Origin: Undaria pinnatifida
Taxonomy: Eukaryota > Sar > Phaeophyceae > Laminariales > Alariaceae
Reading direction: 5' to 3'
Length of the DNA: 64,000 bases
NCBI GenBank assembly: GCA_012845835.1
Contig: JABAKD010000025.1
Coordinates: 6,520,319-6,584,318, forward strand
Below the pieces are notes generated by a model. That model saw only the letters and a program-made list of their open reading frames with translations, ran no database searches and was not told the origin of the DNA. Made by a program: the position numbers and the translations under genes. Within the stretch, counting starts at the first letter, position 1; every line of letters starts with the position of its first letter. Positions 22,278 to 33,958 of this stretch are shown here, in pieces.

Positions 22278-25035
22278 TTCCAGCAATGAACGCACCTGTC
22301 AGGGAGAACGTTGCCACGGTGGTCACCGTCGCAGCAACCGCGTTCCCGCTGTCTTGTTGCCGACGGAGCCATGGAAGCAGACGGCCGTGGAGTGTTGGGG
22401 TAGGAAATAGATTGTACTCGCGCACCAAGCGGCGAATGTCAAGGGCAGATGGGGAGGCGATCCCGACCATGACCGCGATCACGGGTTTCATACGGGCGAC
22501 GGCGACGGTACCAACGCCGGAAGTGCTGAGGTGGGTAGATTTTGACAGAATGGAGAGGGACGATTGGAGGAGGAAGATGTCGTGCTTTGGGACGGCGTTG
22601 ATCCTGGACTCAGTCATCTGCCTGTTATGCGTTCCATCGTTGAAAATTATGTAACGTAGCTCTGTCACGGACCGATGCACACACCGAGTGCTTTTCGCAT
22701 TTAGATACTTTCACTGCTTTGGAATTTTATCAAAATTAGGGCTCCTTGACGGCACCTTTTCTGCACTCCTGCCTGTCGTCTTCGAATCTATCATGGGAAT
22801 GTCAATTCCAAGGCAAGAACCAGGCCGTCTACCACAGCCTACACAAGCGCGAGCCCATGATCTGTTCAACAGGTCACAAACAGTGGCCAGCAACCAAGTA
22901 TCGACAACCGGGCCATGCGTACGAGTGCGACATGTGAGACTACCCTTGACACATATTGAACTTTTGACATGGTTATGTATATTATTGGTGGACCACAACA
23001 CTGCCAGGAATTGCAACAGACACCGACGAACGTGAATATTTAGCCACTCATGCACGCCGCCACCGCAGGGGGACTTTTCCCACTCCAGTCCCAATGTTTG
23101 AAAATATATTCGCTGTTCCTCTGTTACCCACCCCGCCCTTTCCGCTCTCCCGATAAGTTGTTCTACATACAAGGTGAAGTACGTCTAAAGGCCCTACAAG
23201 CCAAAAGTGGCGAGGATCGGTCCGGGACGCGTTCTGGCTTCAGGCCCGGTTCTCCCAAAGTTGATTGGTCTTAGTAGGACGGGGCAGCAGATGATTGCCC
23301 GTGCTCATCCCGTCTGCAAAGGGTTTCGCAAACGTGGAAGGCATTACGGTACTTGGGCCACGTCAATAGCATATCCCAAGGCTTGCCTGCAAGACGAACC
23401 TCCAGTGGTCGCCGAACTCTGACAAGCTGCCCACCATCATTATGCAGCTTCTTGACGGGGCGATTCGTCAAGGCGGGAGTTCTTGGTCAACTCGACGAGG
23501 GTTGACACTGCTCTGTCGTGGCGAATCGCATACAGCCCCGTCTACCGTGACATCAAGCTCGACCGCAAGCGCCTTGCAAACCTGTGCCGCCCACAGCAGC
23601 ACCAGTCGAACGACGATGACGAGACCGATGCCATGATCAGTTTCCTCCACCTGAATGACACCGAAAGCAGCGACGCCGAGGATAGAAGGCGATGGGCACA
23701 CAGGACGCGTGAAAGGGGCTGATCAAAGGGACTACCAAGGTGTGGGGGTGCCTCCCAACGCAGTGCCGGGGTTGGATGAAGGCGATAAACACGAGGGCGA
23801 TTCTGATGGAGAGATTAGAAACCAGGAAGATGAAGCTGACAGAGAAATCCCGCTTCGACGGGAACCGCAAGAATCATTCATTCTCTTCAGTGTGGCCGGC
23901 GGTGTCATGGACCGACAGCGCAGGTCGTCAGGCGTTGGAAGAGCTGGCGGCGGTTTTAGACCGAAACAGCGGAATCAATTACCACGCTCTTTGCGGCCTC
24001 TTGCGCACGGGCACCAAGTCGCGGTTAGCTTTAATGCGTTTCTCCGCGCTCTTCCCTTTGTGTGTGGGGAACCCGTTGGCATGTGTCTTTCAGCGACGCT
24101 GTCACTCACCTCATGAAGTTCGTCGACCCGTGACCACCAGTCGACGCAGTGCCCCAAGCCCCGCACTACCGCTTCGCCAGTCGCCGCACGTTCAGGTAAT
24201 AATGCCTTCACACCAAGACGCGCCCAACCGGCAACGAACAATGCGGATTCTGCCTTAGACGGGTGCTATGATTAAGGTATACCGCTTTATGGCGGAAATG
24301 TGTATTATGAACAACGGGGAATCTTGACTCTAAATAGTCGGAAATGGGCAATTTTTATTTACGTTATTATTGTTGCATACCCAGAACATAAGATTTTTTT
24401 TCCGCAATAAAGCAGGTTCATGTTCTACGAAATCTGTGTTTGGGTTGAGACGAACATGTCTTAAGGTCCTAAAGTCAAGAACCTCCGAAACAAAAGTGGT
24501 TCATCTTTATTGTAACACGCGCCATTACACAAAATGAATAGCTAGACCAGGTCTCCGTCAGGAAGATAACGGAGCAAGGAATATAAATGCGGCAGGCAAT
24601 GGCCAGGGCTAGGTAGTGTGTGGCGAACGTCTCCGGTACGGACGGGTTTGGCTGGCCAAACAGAGGCAGCTCGAGTCCCATGTCGACCAGCTGCCGAGCC
24701 ACACCACTTTCACCACGTACTCCGCCGCGAACACCGCCGGCACTACCTCCATCGACTTCTCCCGCGTTTCAATGACGAACCTCCCGCCGATGCGGACGCA
24801 GCTGGGAGCAACATGCGCGAGCGCAACAATGGAGTCACCGACAACACCCACATCCCGAACTAGTCAACCTGGGAGAAGATGAAGATATTCAAAGAATCTT
24901 GAATCGTGGCCGACCATACCTGCCGCTGGGACAGAGCAGGGTGGCTATTTCGTTGTACCGTGCACGTCCATGGCTGAATAAATTAACGACGGATCCGGCT
25001 CGCGTGAGCACGCTACGGTCATTTCAAGCGGGACA
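22278..25035. other. Unassigned region with several unrecognised short ORFs
   Basis: Open frames exist on both strands, for example minus 22270-22680 (136 codons), minus 22711-23172 (153 codons) and plus 23740-24258 (172 codons). None shows a motif I recognise, and partner frames on the opposite strand are equally open. The right end (about 24980-25035, with the duplicated words ACGCTACGGTCATTTCAAGCG and ATGCTACGATCGTTTCAAGCG) leads into the LINE remnant, so part of the region may be unrecognisable LINE sequence. Confidence 0.3.
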
Positions 25036-25730
25036 TGCTACGATCGTTTCAAGCGTGAGCTGTACGATATAGAAGATGCTTCGTTCATACGAAAGGTGCG
25101 CCTGCTGAGGACCGTGGTGATTGACACCCTGATGTACGGGCGTGTGGCTTGGAATCTCTGCCAGGGGCACTTTGCTGACCTATGAACGGCACACTAGAAT
25201 CTCCTCCTAACCGAGTTTGGCTCCCAGCGCATATAACGCACCGACCACCATATATCGACCACCAAGACCCTCAACACAATGTGAAAGCGTTGAGACGACT
25301 ACGCAAAAGCCACCTCCTCTTGGAGGGAGCCGCACAAAGGACGACAACTCAGCGGCTGACTCATTGGGTGATCTTCGGGACGACGGGTGGTGCGGGAAAA
25401 ACCCGGGACCAGGCCGACCAGAAAAGAGCTGGGCCCAAGCTGCAGCAGACGATATCAAAGCATTCAACGGACAACCCCGCTTTGCTGTTAGGAGCAAAGA
25501 GTGCGCTATGGTCGAGGGCGAATAAGAAGAGTGGAAACTGGTACCGGGAGGTCGTCGACGCGGCGGGCTGCTTCATGACGAAATGGCACAGGACCGAGGC
25601 GGATAAGAGCTGGCTAATCCACGCAACAGTGGGCACCAAGAACAGCAACAAGGGTAAACTGGAGGAGGGGGGGGGGCGCGCGGGGGGTCGTACCGATACA
25701 GGTGTGGACGAACGCCGAATCGAAATGGTT
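25036..25730 (+). pseudogene. Non-LTR (LINE) retrotransposon, C-terminal end of reverse transcriptase, broken
   Basis: Conceptual translation starting at 25036 reads CYDRFKRELYD, then KVRLLRTVVIDTLMYG and GHFADL before an in-frame TGA at 25183. This matches the thumb and post-RT segment of LINE elements (RLLKTVVIDTLLYGC type). The match continues after frame changes: frame 2 carries ESVETTTQKP and NPGPGRPEKSWAQ (to about 25440), and frame 3 carries LLLGAKSALWSRANKKSGNWYREVV and CFMTKWHRTEADKS (25480-25640). At least one stop and two frame changes are present, and the catalytic RT core is not visible upstream, so this is a dead, 5'-truncated or decayed copy. T-rich DNA after 25860 may be its 3' UTR. 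Confidence 0.65.
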
Positions 25731-25859
25731 CATGGTGTGGCAAGCTACCGGTTTGACTTTTTTGTGGAGCGTGTTCAAGTACTATGGTATAGCCCTAAAC
25801 AATACAGTGAGCGGTAATGTTTTCCTACGTTTGTATTCATTGAGATCAAAGGAGGGAGC

Positions 25860-27948
25860 GCGAACGCGGCAGTAACGCCATTTACTTGTTGTCATGCTTT
25901 CTTTGTTGATTTTAATTGCCGTTTTTCTCTATGTATTACCTTGTTTTCCCTCCCCGCCGGCCTTAGGCCGGTATCTTCCTCTTCTTTCTGTTGTGTCGTC
26001 CGTGCAGCAGTTAGCTGTTTCCCTTCACCAGCACGTAGGTTGCTTCTCTTGCAGACGTTCTGGCTTTCTTGCATCTCTCGTTCTTCAGAGCCCCTGGCGT
26101 CTTCGATTTTTATTTCAATTTTTTTTTTGTATTATGGTCTCGCTCGTTTTGTTGTGCTGTCGTACCCGGTACGCCGGCATTTCACCTGCTTCATTGTGTT
26201 TATTCCTTATTCATTGAGATTGTTGTTTACCCTGTCTCACATATACTTCGTATGTCTCTAGGATGAAAAAGAAGCACGAACGCCGGGTGTACTCAACACA
26301 CATAACAAACAACCTTCTGGTCATGCTACCGGCTGTGCTGCAGTTTATTTTTTGTGATTGGGGGAACAATAGGAATATGAACAAGAGGTATTTTTGTTGC
26401 AGAACGGAAAATTGCACCGCAGCAAACATGACGGCAGGGTATCAGTACACATGACAGGGAGCCCAGCGACCGGTTCCTACCCGCGACGTTGCCTACCGAC
26501 CGCGTAGAGGCTGCTGTGTTGCTGCTGCTGCTGTGTGGGTTACTGCGGCGCGATATTCTGTCACTCTTTCTCGCGTGTGTTGATGACGCGCTCAACTGCT
26601 GTTGATAATGTGCTCAACTGCCGTTGATGATGTGCTCAACTGTTGGGAACTAAACAAAACGGTTTGAATGCTCTGATGACAATGATGTTTGATGTATGTG
26701 GAGAATGTGGTTAGATTGGGTTTCATGCCAGAGGAGGGGGAGACGGGACAGAGCTTGAAAACCATATGAAACGATTTAGAAGTGCACACCTAGGACGGGT
26801 CATCAATTACCACGTTATGATGTACAGCAGCAGTAGATATTTGAAGGCAAAATCTGTGTTGCCGATTTTGTCGATCTTGTGTGTAACATCAATAAATGAT
26901 GAAACTCTCGAGTGTTTCCCTCACCATTCCTGGTCATCCGGGCTACGTCTCGCGAGCCACAAACATCTGGCTGATTCGTCTAGCCGAAGACCAAGGGTTA
27001 CATCTGTGCCCTTCTACGTGCAAGACCGGAAGTGACCGATACACCGATGGTATAATATGGGAAACAGCCGCGCAAGAGGGACACAAGGAGGGTTTTTAAA
27101 GGAGAAAACTCGAGGCTTCAAAACGGTGGAGACCACCGGCTTCTTCAAGAGTGGAGACCGGCTGCCTCAGGTGTAGCGATGAGCTGCTACAGGGTGAAGA
27201 AAAGCGCACCGCCGCGTCTCTGGTATGCCTTGCTTAGTGTCGTCCTCCTGTTTTCCGATCTCCGAGCTCTTGAATTTCGAACAATTCGCGGGTTTTCATG
27301 TACCGGAGTGGCTTCTTGATTAGTCTATTGAGCAGACTGCTCAAAATATTCAAGAACGACGAAAGGCCACACTACTACTGTTGTTGTTGGGCTGCAAACA
27401 GGCTTTACTGCGGGCCAGGGATGGGGCCGGTTGAGTCTTCCGCATGTGGCGTTGGCGTGGGTGGAGCACTTGTGGCGCGTTTCGTTCGTGTGTGGGCCAT
27501 AGCTCGTCGGTCTCCAAAGAACGTGAGAAGAGCCTTCTGATTTCGAAAATTGCTTGCTGGCTGCTACGTGTTCGTAGAAAAGAGATGAATTTGCGCCGCT
27601 TCGGGCACTCATGATGACCCGTCAGCCTGTCTGCCGTGGGCAATCCCGCAGATTGTCCACCCGGAACCTGGCAGCATCTTCGGGAGGGTGCTTAAGTGTG
27701 GTGGTTACCGTGTGGTGTATCCAGGATGCACTGTGGAAGATGATGTGTGCCTTGATGTGTTGGTGTCCGGGCTGGCTGGTCGATTGTTCAATTATTTTAC
27801 GGGATTCTAATATGCTTTTTTTTCCCTCTCAAATTGGGCCATCACACTACATTAACCAAGTTATTATTTTCTCTTTTTTCCTCCCCCCACAGCTCGAATT
27901 ACAATTTATAATCCTTAATGCAAGGAGCTTATCAGAATGTGAACATCC
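25860..27948. other. Unassigned stretch, T-rich then mixed, with a small tandem repeat
   Basis: 25860-26270 is T-rich on +, with ORFs rich in Phe, Leu and Ser that look like composition artefacts. At 26578-26645 a 22-bp unit (GTTGATGAYGYGCTCAACTG) is repeated three times in tandem. CTG repeats occur near 26520. No gene recognised. Confidence 0.4.
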
Positions 27949-28680
27949 CTACCTAACCCTAACCCTGACCTTGACCCTAGCGGACTTCCATGGTAATTAC
28001 CGCGGATCGGAGGGTTGGCGGGGCAATGGCTGTGGACGGCCACGGATATGGGTGGAGATTACTGCGGTTGGGCGTCTGCGGAAAATGCCGCAGTAACTGC
28101 CTTGGACTTCCGCAACACGGCAGTTTCCGCGGAAACTGCCGTGGCAATTGCCACGGACTTCAGTGGGTTGCCATGGTTGGTACAACGGAGTTCGCCACAC
28201 GGACAGCACCGCGGCACGTGCTGTGGCAAATACTGTGGACTTCCGCGGACTTGCGTGGAAATCGCCGCGAATAGGAGGATTGCCGTCGTATTGGCCGCGG
28301 ACGGCCGCGCATGGCCGTGGAATATTGCTGAGTTTGGACGTCCGCGGAAACTACCGTGAAAACTGCCGTAAGCGCGTCCGCGGACTTCCTTGGTGATTGC
28401 TATAGTGCCGTGCCAATGGCTGCCGATGGGCGAGGAAGTTGCTACGGGAGTTTCCTCGAAAACGTTCGTACCATTGGCTGCGGATTTCCTTGGGTTGCCA
28501 TGGTTGGTACGACGGAATTTGACAGGGACAGAACCGTGGCACGGGCCGTGGCCACAGCCGTGGCATTTGCTGTAGACATGCCATGAGCCGTGGCCCTGGC
28601 CATCGAAACCCTCGATTTTCCACACTAGCCCGTGTCAAAACCCACGGATGTTCCGCGGTCATGGCCGCGGACCGCCGCCA
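27949..28680 (+). repeat. Telomere-like block followed by CCGCGG palindrome satellite, cluster 2
   Basis: CTACCTAACCCTAACCCTGACC (27949-27979) is followed by about 700 bp of GCCGTGG, CCGCGG and CCATGG words. A perfect 28-bp palindrome centred on CCGCGG lies at 28116-28143 and overlaps an 18-bp one (CCGTGGCAATTGCCACGG, 28139-28156). The module TGGGTTGCCATGGTTGGTAC occurs at about 28164 and 28489 and again at 20777. ORFs up to 188 codons through here are repeat artefacts. Confidence 0.85.
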
Positions 28681-28930
28681 AAAAGACGGAGGTTAACTGA
28701 AGCTGTTTTTCCACCAGAGGTTTTGAATAGATGAGTTATAGCACGGTTTTTAAACCCCAGCTCAAGAAAGCCGCAACCACGCGCTTGCGGCCGTGCTGCA
28801 CACATGTCATCCACGGCTGCCTACGAAGTCTCGTGGTTGTGCTCAGCAACCTCGGCGTGAATTCCAGTCCGCGCCGCTTTTGTTTTGATCGTGTGACAAA
28901 AGTAAAGTATCTATCTTCAAGCCCAATATA

Positions 28931-29720
28931 CTCCCTCTGTTCCGTAATATAAGGCCGGTTGGGAATTTCCGAAAATACGACCCAAATATGGATATTCCGT
29001 TGTCATCGGCCGTTCGAGTCTCCCCGCCAGAGTGAGAAGAGGCTTGAGCGCGTTCGAGTGTGCCCTCGGTCCAAGCGCCTTGAGGTTCCTGTGCACCGTA
29101 GTCGTTGGAGTTCCAAGCGCCGCAGCCGGACAGCGCTCTGTGGTGCTCTCGTTCAGCGGGATATCACGGAGCCGCTCAACTAGTTCTGCGATGGGAATGC
29201 CCTTCCGACCGCAAATTTCCCCCGCGACCGGTTGAGAAGTGTCGGTTATCGACCCCTGCTGCAAGCTGCTGTTCGTACGTCTTCCACAGCCTCTTGATCG
29301 TCCTCCAGTAGCACTCAAACTTCTCCGCGGCTACCTTGTACGAACCTCTCCTCAGCACCCCGTTGTTGCTGCCAGCGAGGAGGAACCGAATCACCTCGTC
29401 TCTTTCTGGATCATTGAAATTGTTGCGTTTTGGCACCTGGGAGGCACTCCCAGCAGCTGACATGCCTCGCCACAAGATGGGAAGCCTTTTGGGCGGAGGC
29501 TCAAAGTTTTGGTATTAATAGCGACTTTAAACAAACTTTTGCTGGTTGACGGAACTCTATGAGGAGGGGAAAATTCGAAAAACAGCAGTTTTGATTGGGC
29601 CGCGTGACTGCGGCGAAACAGACAAAAAAAAACGTTTCAAAAATATATAACCTATTTATTGTAGGCCTGAGTTAGACCGCATGTTGTCCCAACAGGCCTT
29701 GCATTACGGAACAGAGGGAG
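28931..29720 (-). mobile_element. Tc1/mariner (plant-type MLE) internal deletion derivative
   Basis: Terminal inverted repeats: CTCCCTCTGTTCCGTAATATAAGGCC at the left end pairs with the complement of GGCCTTGCATTACGGAACAGAGGGAG at the right end (29695-29720). The CTCCCTC start is typical of plant mariner and Stowaway elements. The left flank ends in TA, the expected target dinucleotide; the right flank reads TG, probably a mutated TA. The 790-bp length is shorter than an autonomous element, which would be well over 1 kb. It carries only the DNA-binding part of the transposase. Confidence 0.8.
28975..29475 (-). pseudogene. Mariner-like transposase fragment, helix-turn-helix region only
   Basis: Minus-strand reading shows NFNDPERDEVIRFLLAGS, LRRGSYKVAAEKF and TIKRLWKTYEQQ, then after a one-base frame change near 29240 GRKGIPIAELVERLRDIPLN, AAALGTPTTTVHRNLKALG and HSNALKPLLT. 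This is the paired HTH arrangement of plant-type mariner transposases, which bind the terminal repeats. The frame then runs directly into the terminal repeat sequence. The whole DDE catalytic domain is therefore deleted, as well as the frame being broken. Not functional as a transposase; it could at most have been mobilised in trans. Confidence 0.75.
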
Positions 29721-30960
29721 TGTGTTGCAAAATTGTGTTAAATGTGAAGACAAAGCCTTTGTTTTCTAGCAAATACCAAACGTTCTCTTTTTTTCTACAT
29801 GATACGAGCAAGAGCAGTACCCTCGCACCAGGTTTGTCGCACGGATACAACCTGGCAGACACCCCCCCAGCTGACATATTTCACGATGGCGTCGCGGAGG
29901 GAAGATCTCGTAGAAAAGCCAATACTTCGGTATAGCGCTCTAAATCAATTGTCAATGCCACGGTAGGGGGATCATTCATGTTTGGGGCATTCGCTTGTCA
30001 ATGGCTCAGGGTCACTCGCGCGAGTGACCTCTCTGTTGCTTGGCGGTCTTGAGCTTTTGTAATATTTGAACTTTGCAGTATAAACCCGCAAGGGAATCGT
30101 AAGCTACACTGCGTAAAAAAATACGAATATTGTCGCGCTTTACCCGTGAGAAGGTAGAGAGTCACTGGTGCAAGCGGTTCACACGCAGCAGCGAAAACGA
30201 GTGTTTATATTTCATAACATCAGCCGTACCATCCTCCTTACTGCTACTGTACTGCTGGTACTGCTGCGGCTGCAAGGCGTTGACTTTTGAACGAAACACT
30301 TTAAGCCTTCCCAATTACCATCCCGTGAAGTAATACTTGCTAAAAAATACAGCGTAAGAGATAAGGTTTGATGTTGGTGTTCCCGTATCCGCTCGAGGTC
30401 AATTAGTCCTAAACCGTGTTAGAGACCGTAGATATACGAGGAAATCTCGAGTAACAGGGTACTCCTCCCTATCTTAACCTGAGATTCGTTTTTTGTTACA
30501 AAAATCAGGGCCCAGCTAAATACACGTTGTGTACCACAGTTCTACATGATCATTCTAGATTGCCGTCTTGTATTCATGGTGTTGTTTTTGCTCTAAGATC
30601 AACTCGCATAATCAACTTCGTGGCCACAGGAAAGGTTCCAGTCACTCTGGATCTGATAAATACCCCAGAAAAACATAAACCCAAGCTCATTCTTATATAG
30701 CCCTGGTTGTTGGAATATAGGGGAGATTCCTAAAAGGCAGTTGCCTCACCCCCGGACAGACACGCAAAAAACAGCCGCCCTCCCCCCCCTCCCCCGCCGT
30801 TAGACCTAAACTCAAATATGCTAGCAAAACCTGCACTGCCGGGCAGTAAATATCATCTCATTACCTGTCCTAACAAGCCACGCCGTAGCTCCAATTAATC
30901 TACCCTCCCCGCCCGACCGCCGCTTCCCCATCACCCGCACCATCGCCTAGACCTAGCACG
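29721..30960. other. Unassigned flank with ACTCGCGCGAGT repeat and C-rich fold-back subunit
   Basis: At 30001-30075 lies a second copy of the repeat seen at 10296. Here its core is a perfect 20-bp palindrome (30010-30029, GGTCACTCGCGCGAGTGACC). From about 30770 to 30960 the DNA is C-rich and carries the subunit words CAGTAAATATCATCTCATTACCT, CACGCCGTAGCTCCAATTAAT and CACCATCGCCTAGACCTAGCAC known from the right arm of the fold-back. It abuts the next TR-A copy directly, suggesting insertion of one element into the arm of another. Confidence 0.5.
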
Positions 30961-31210
30961 TATATTATAAAAAATGAAAGTACACTCCAGCTGTGAGATC
31001 GAGGATTTCGTCGAAACTCATCTTTGCAAGCTGTGTGTGATACTCCGATCGCGCGCATTACGAGTTGTGTGTCCTCATTGAGGATTTAGGTCGGCGACTC
31101 CCCTTACAACTACAGTGTATGTAGCTATCAGGGTCAACAGGGTGATTTATGTCAGTCTGTGCGCGGAAACTATAAAACCCGTTTCTGAGGGGGACAAAAT
31201 CTGACAGCTG
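30961..31210 (-). repeat. TR-A copy 4, left terminus of the fold-back
   Basis: Starts TATATTATAAAAAATG, contains ACTCCAGCTGTGAGATCGA, CTCCGATCGCGCGCATTACG, GTCGGCGACTCCCCTT and CTATCAGGGTCAACAGGG, and ends at the TATAAAACCCGTTTCTGAGG / CTGACAGCTGTGG junction that leads into the G-rich array. It is the complement-oriented equivalent of 47827-48070 and near-identical in layout to 51111-51360. Confidence 0.9.
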
Positions 31211-32330
31211 TGGAGGGAAATGCATCATTTTATCAAGTGAATCTTGTAAGTCGAATAACCGGTGAGGGGGCGGGGCCGAGTTTTAAAGGACGTGGGGGCC
31301 TGGTTTCGATCAAAAGCGAGCGGGTTTGGAGGGGGGGGGGGGGGGGGGGGGGAAGGGGGGGCAATTTGTGCATGTAAGTTATGAATCCTTTCAAGGGGAT
31401 AAATCTGACGGTTTGGGCACCAGTTTATTATTGGGGGGGGGGGGGGGTTGGGGCGGGGGTGGGGCGTGTGGGGCAGCTCAATATGTGCGTGGAAACTATA
31501 CATTATTTTGAGGGGATAAATGTGACAGTTTTGGAAATAATGCATCAGTTTATATCATGTATATCCTGGGGTAAGTCGTACAATCAGTGAGTAGAGAGAG
31601 GGTGGAGTGTTCGAGGGGGTGGGGTTGGGATGGGTTGGGGGGGGGGAGGTGGGGGGTGGGGGCGGGGGGGGGGCGGGGGAGGGGGCGGGGGGGGGGGCGG
31701 GGGGGGGTGGGGGTGGGGGGGGGGGGGGGGGAGGAAGATCTTTAGGTGAGGGGTTTGGTATACGTGTGGTGCTAGGTCTAGGCGATGGTGCGGGTGATGG
31801 GGAAGAAGGGGGCGTTCGGGGCGGGGGGAGGGGGAAAGCAGCGGAATTAATGGCTCTCGAAAGATATTGAGGTGATATCCTGTGCGTGAAGTGTTTATTA
31901 ATGTGGCGGATTTCGATATTTGGTGGGGCGTTTGTGTAATGGAGAGCGAGAGGGCGGGGGAGGGGGGGGGAAGATTTTTAAGCAAGTTTAGGTCACAAAT
32001 AATATTCAAATACACTTCGGCTTTGAGATCAAAGATATGTAGAGGCTTGTTTTTCGCGTGGTGCTAGGTCTAGGCGATCGTGCGGGTGGTTGCAAAAGAG
32101 GGGGCGTTGAAGGGGGGGGGGGGCGGGGGGGGGGGAGGAAGGGTTGTGGTTTTTTATCAACAAGAGGGGTCAGGGGAGGGGGAGGGGAGGTGGGGGGGGG
32201 CGGGACATTTCAATATGTGCGCGGAAAACTATAAATCCTCAACGGGGACAAGCCTGACGATTGAAGCAAAGAGACATCCCTTTATATCATCTGCCTTGTA
32301 ATGTTTATTATACTAGAAAGTTTGATGTTA
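31211..32330 (+). repeat. G-tract array with diverged TR-A-derived subunits (left arm)
   Basis: Alternates G runs (up to about 20) with subunits of the form TTTGTGCATGTAAGTTATGAATCC, AAGGGGATAAATCTGACGG, GCATCAGTTTATCAT and GTGCGCGGAAACTAT. Each is a diverged copy of the inner TR-A edge (GTGCGCGGAAACTATAAA..GGGGGACAAAATCTGACAG). A second subunit type (GAGGTGATATCCTGTGCGTGAAGTGTTTATTA and GTGCTAGGTCTAGGCGATGGTGCGGGTG) alternates with it. Gly-rich and Pro-rich ORFs here are artefacts of the G tracts. Confidence 0.85.
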
Positions 32331-33958
32331 GATGCAGCATGCAACCCAGTGTTTTAGTGTAGAAAATAACGTGTTAAATCTTCATCATTTGTTGTTGTAT
32401 GATACATGGATCGAAAGCTAGAATATTTTATAGAATATTTGTAGTTGCCATTATTTTCTGGCATCGCTATTTATAAGAAAGAGATACGTATTGTCAAATA
32501 CGACAGGCGAGGTGATGTGGTCATGCACTGCTTGTCACCACCATCATACAGTTACCATTATTTTCTGACATCGCTAATTATACGAAAGAGATACGTATTG
32601 CCAAATACAGCATGCGAGGTGATGTATGTGGCCATGTACTGTCTCCGCCATTGAGCATTAGAGGGAGGGATGCGAATGGTCACTTTTTATACATGCGTTC
32701 AATTACGTTACCTCGTGAGTCATACTTGGTATACACGCGCTTAATTACGTTACCTCGTTAGTCATACTTCGTTTGGCATAGGTTGGGAGGCGATCATGCT
32801 GACGGTATGTACAAAATACCCTACGTAATGGGTTGGTGTGGTTGTTTACCGCAATTTTAACACATCTGCCTGTGCTTCCTTTTCCAAATTATTTTTGTGT
32901 CAAATTAATGTACGATTTCACGCCTATGATTTTACCTTGCCGATGTGGGGCTCTGAGGTCGTCAATTTTAAGTCAGAGATACATCCTACAAATACATCAG
33001 GCGAGGTGGGTATGTGATGTCATATATATATATGCGATGTCATCACTATTGATCGCGAGGGTGAATTTTCTTCGTTAGGTATATGGTACTGTGTTTCGTA
33101 GAGGTCGTCTCAGGAGGGTATGCGATGGGTCGGCAGTGTGGTTTATCGCAATTTTATCAGGTCTGCCTGTGCTTCTTTTTCAACTTATTATTGTCTCAAA
33201 TGTACGATTTCACGTCCATGATTTTTACCATGCCGCTGTGGGGCTCTGAGGTCGCCAATTCTAAGACAGAGATACATCTTACAAATATAGCAGTTGAGGT
33301 GAGCATGCAACGTCATATATATGCGATGTCACTACTATTGAACGCGAGGATGACTTTACTTCGTCAGGCATATGCTACTGCGTTTCGTAAAGGTTGTCTC
33401 ACGTGGAAATGCGATGTCATCACTATTGAAAGCGAGGGTAACTTAACTTCGTTAGGCATATGCTACTGCGTTTGGTATGGTAAAGGTTGTCGGGCACTCA
33501 TGTAAGCGGATGGAGGCACGAAATACCCTGCGTAATAGGTTGGTCGTGTGGTTTACCGCAGTGTTAACATCCCTGTCCGTACTTACTTTTCACATCATTA
33601 TAGACTATAGTGTACGCTCATACGTCCTGTTTTCTCCCCACTGTCGTCGAAGATGTTGTCGTCCTGTAGATGTCGCGTCCATGTCTGGTGCTCTTGTTGG
33701 TGGTGTTCATGAAAACATGCCCTAACGTGTGGTAGATGATCGATGAGTGGTGTTCCTTTCCTTTACATCAAGCGAGGTAGTATATGCCAACGCACCCGCT
33801 TGCTTGAAAAACGACAAAGAAATTCTTCACACACCTGACACAGAGAAGACGCGCCCGAAGATTGTTCAGTATACCGACGGTCAGGAACAGGTTATCGAGC
33901 AGCGCACTTGATTTTTACCACCGCTCCTTACTCCACCTAAGACATTGCGGGCATGCGT
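32331..33958 (+). repeat. Inner left-arm segment, duplicated at 52660-54250
   Basis: Contains a 292-bp internal tandem: TACGATTTCACG, TTTTACC.TGCCG.TGTGGGGCTCTGAGGTCG and AGAGATACATC starting at 32911 and 33203. It ends CGCGCCCGAAGATTGTTCAGTATACCGACG..GACATTGCGGGCATGCGT. The same order is found at 52660-54250 and, in inverted form, part of it (about 32230-32790) at 39203-39640. No gene domain recognised in ORFs up to 140 codons. Confidence 0.85.

Noticed and set aside
27611-28625. ORFs of 161 (+) and 188 (-) codons
   Set aside because: Both depend on the CCGTGG satellite words. The two satellite clusters give similar peptides because the DNA repeats, not because a protein is conserved.
31607-32015. 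Gly-rich (+) and Pro-rich (-) ORFs in the G-tract arrays
   Set aside because: Products of G/C homopolymers in the fold-back arms. They appear wherever the array occurs, with no conserved frame.
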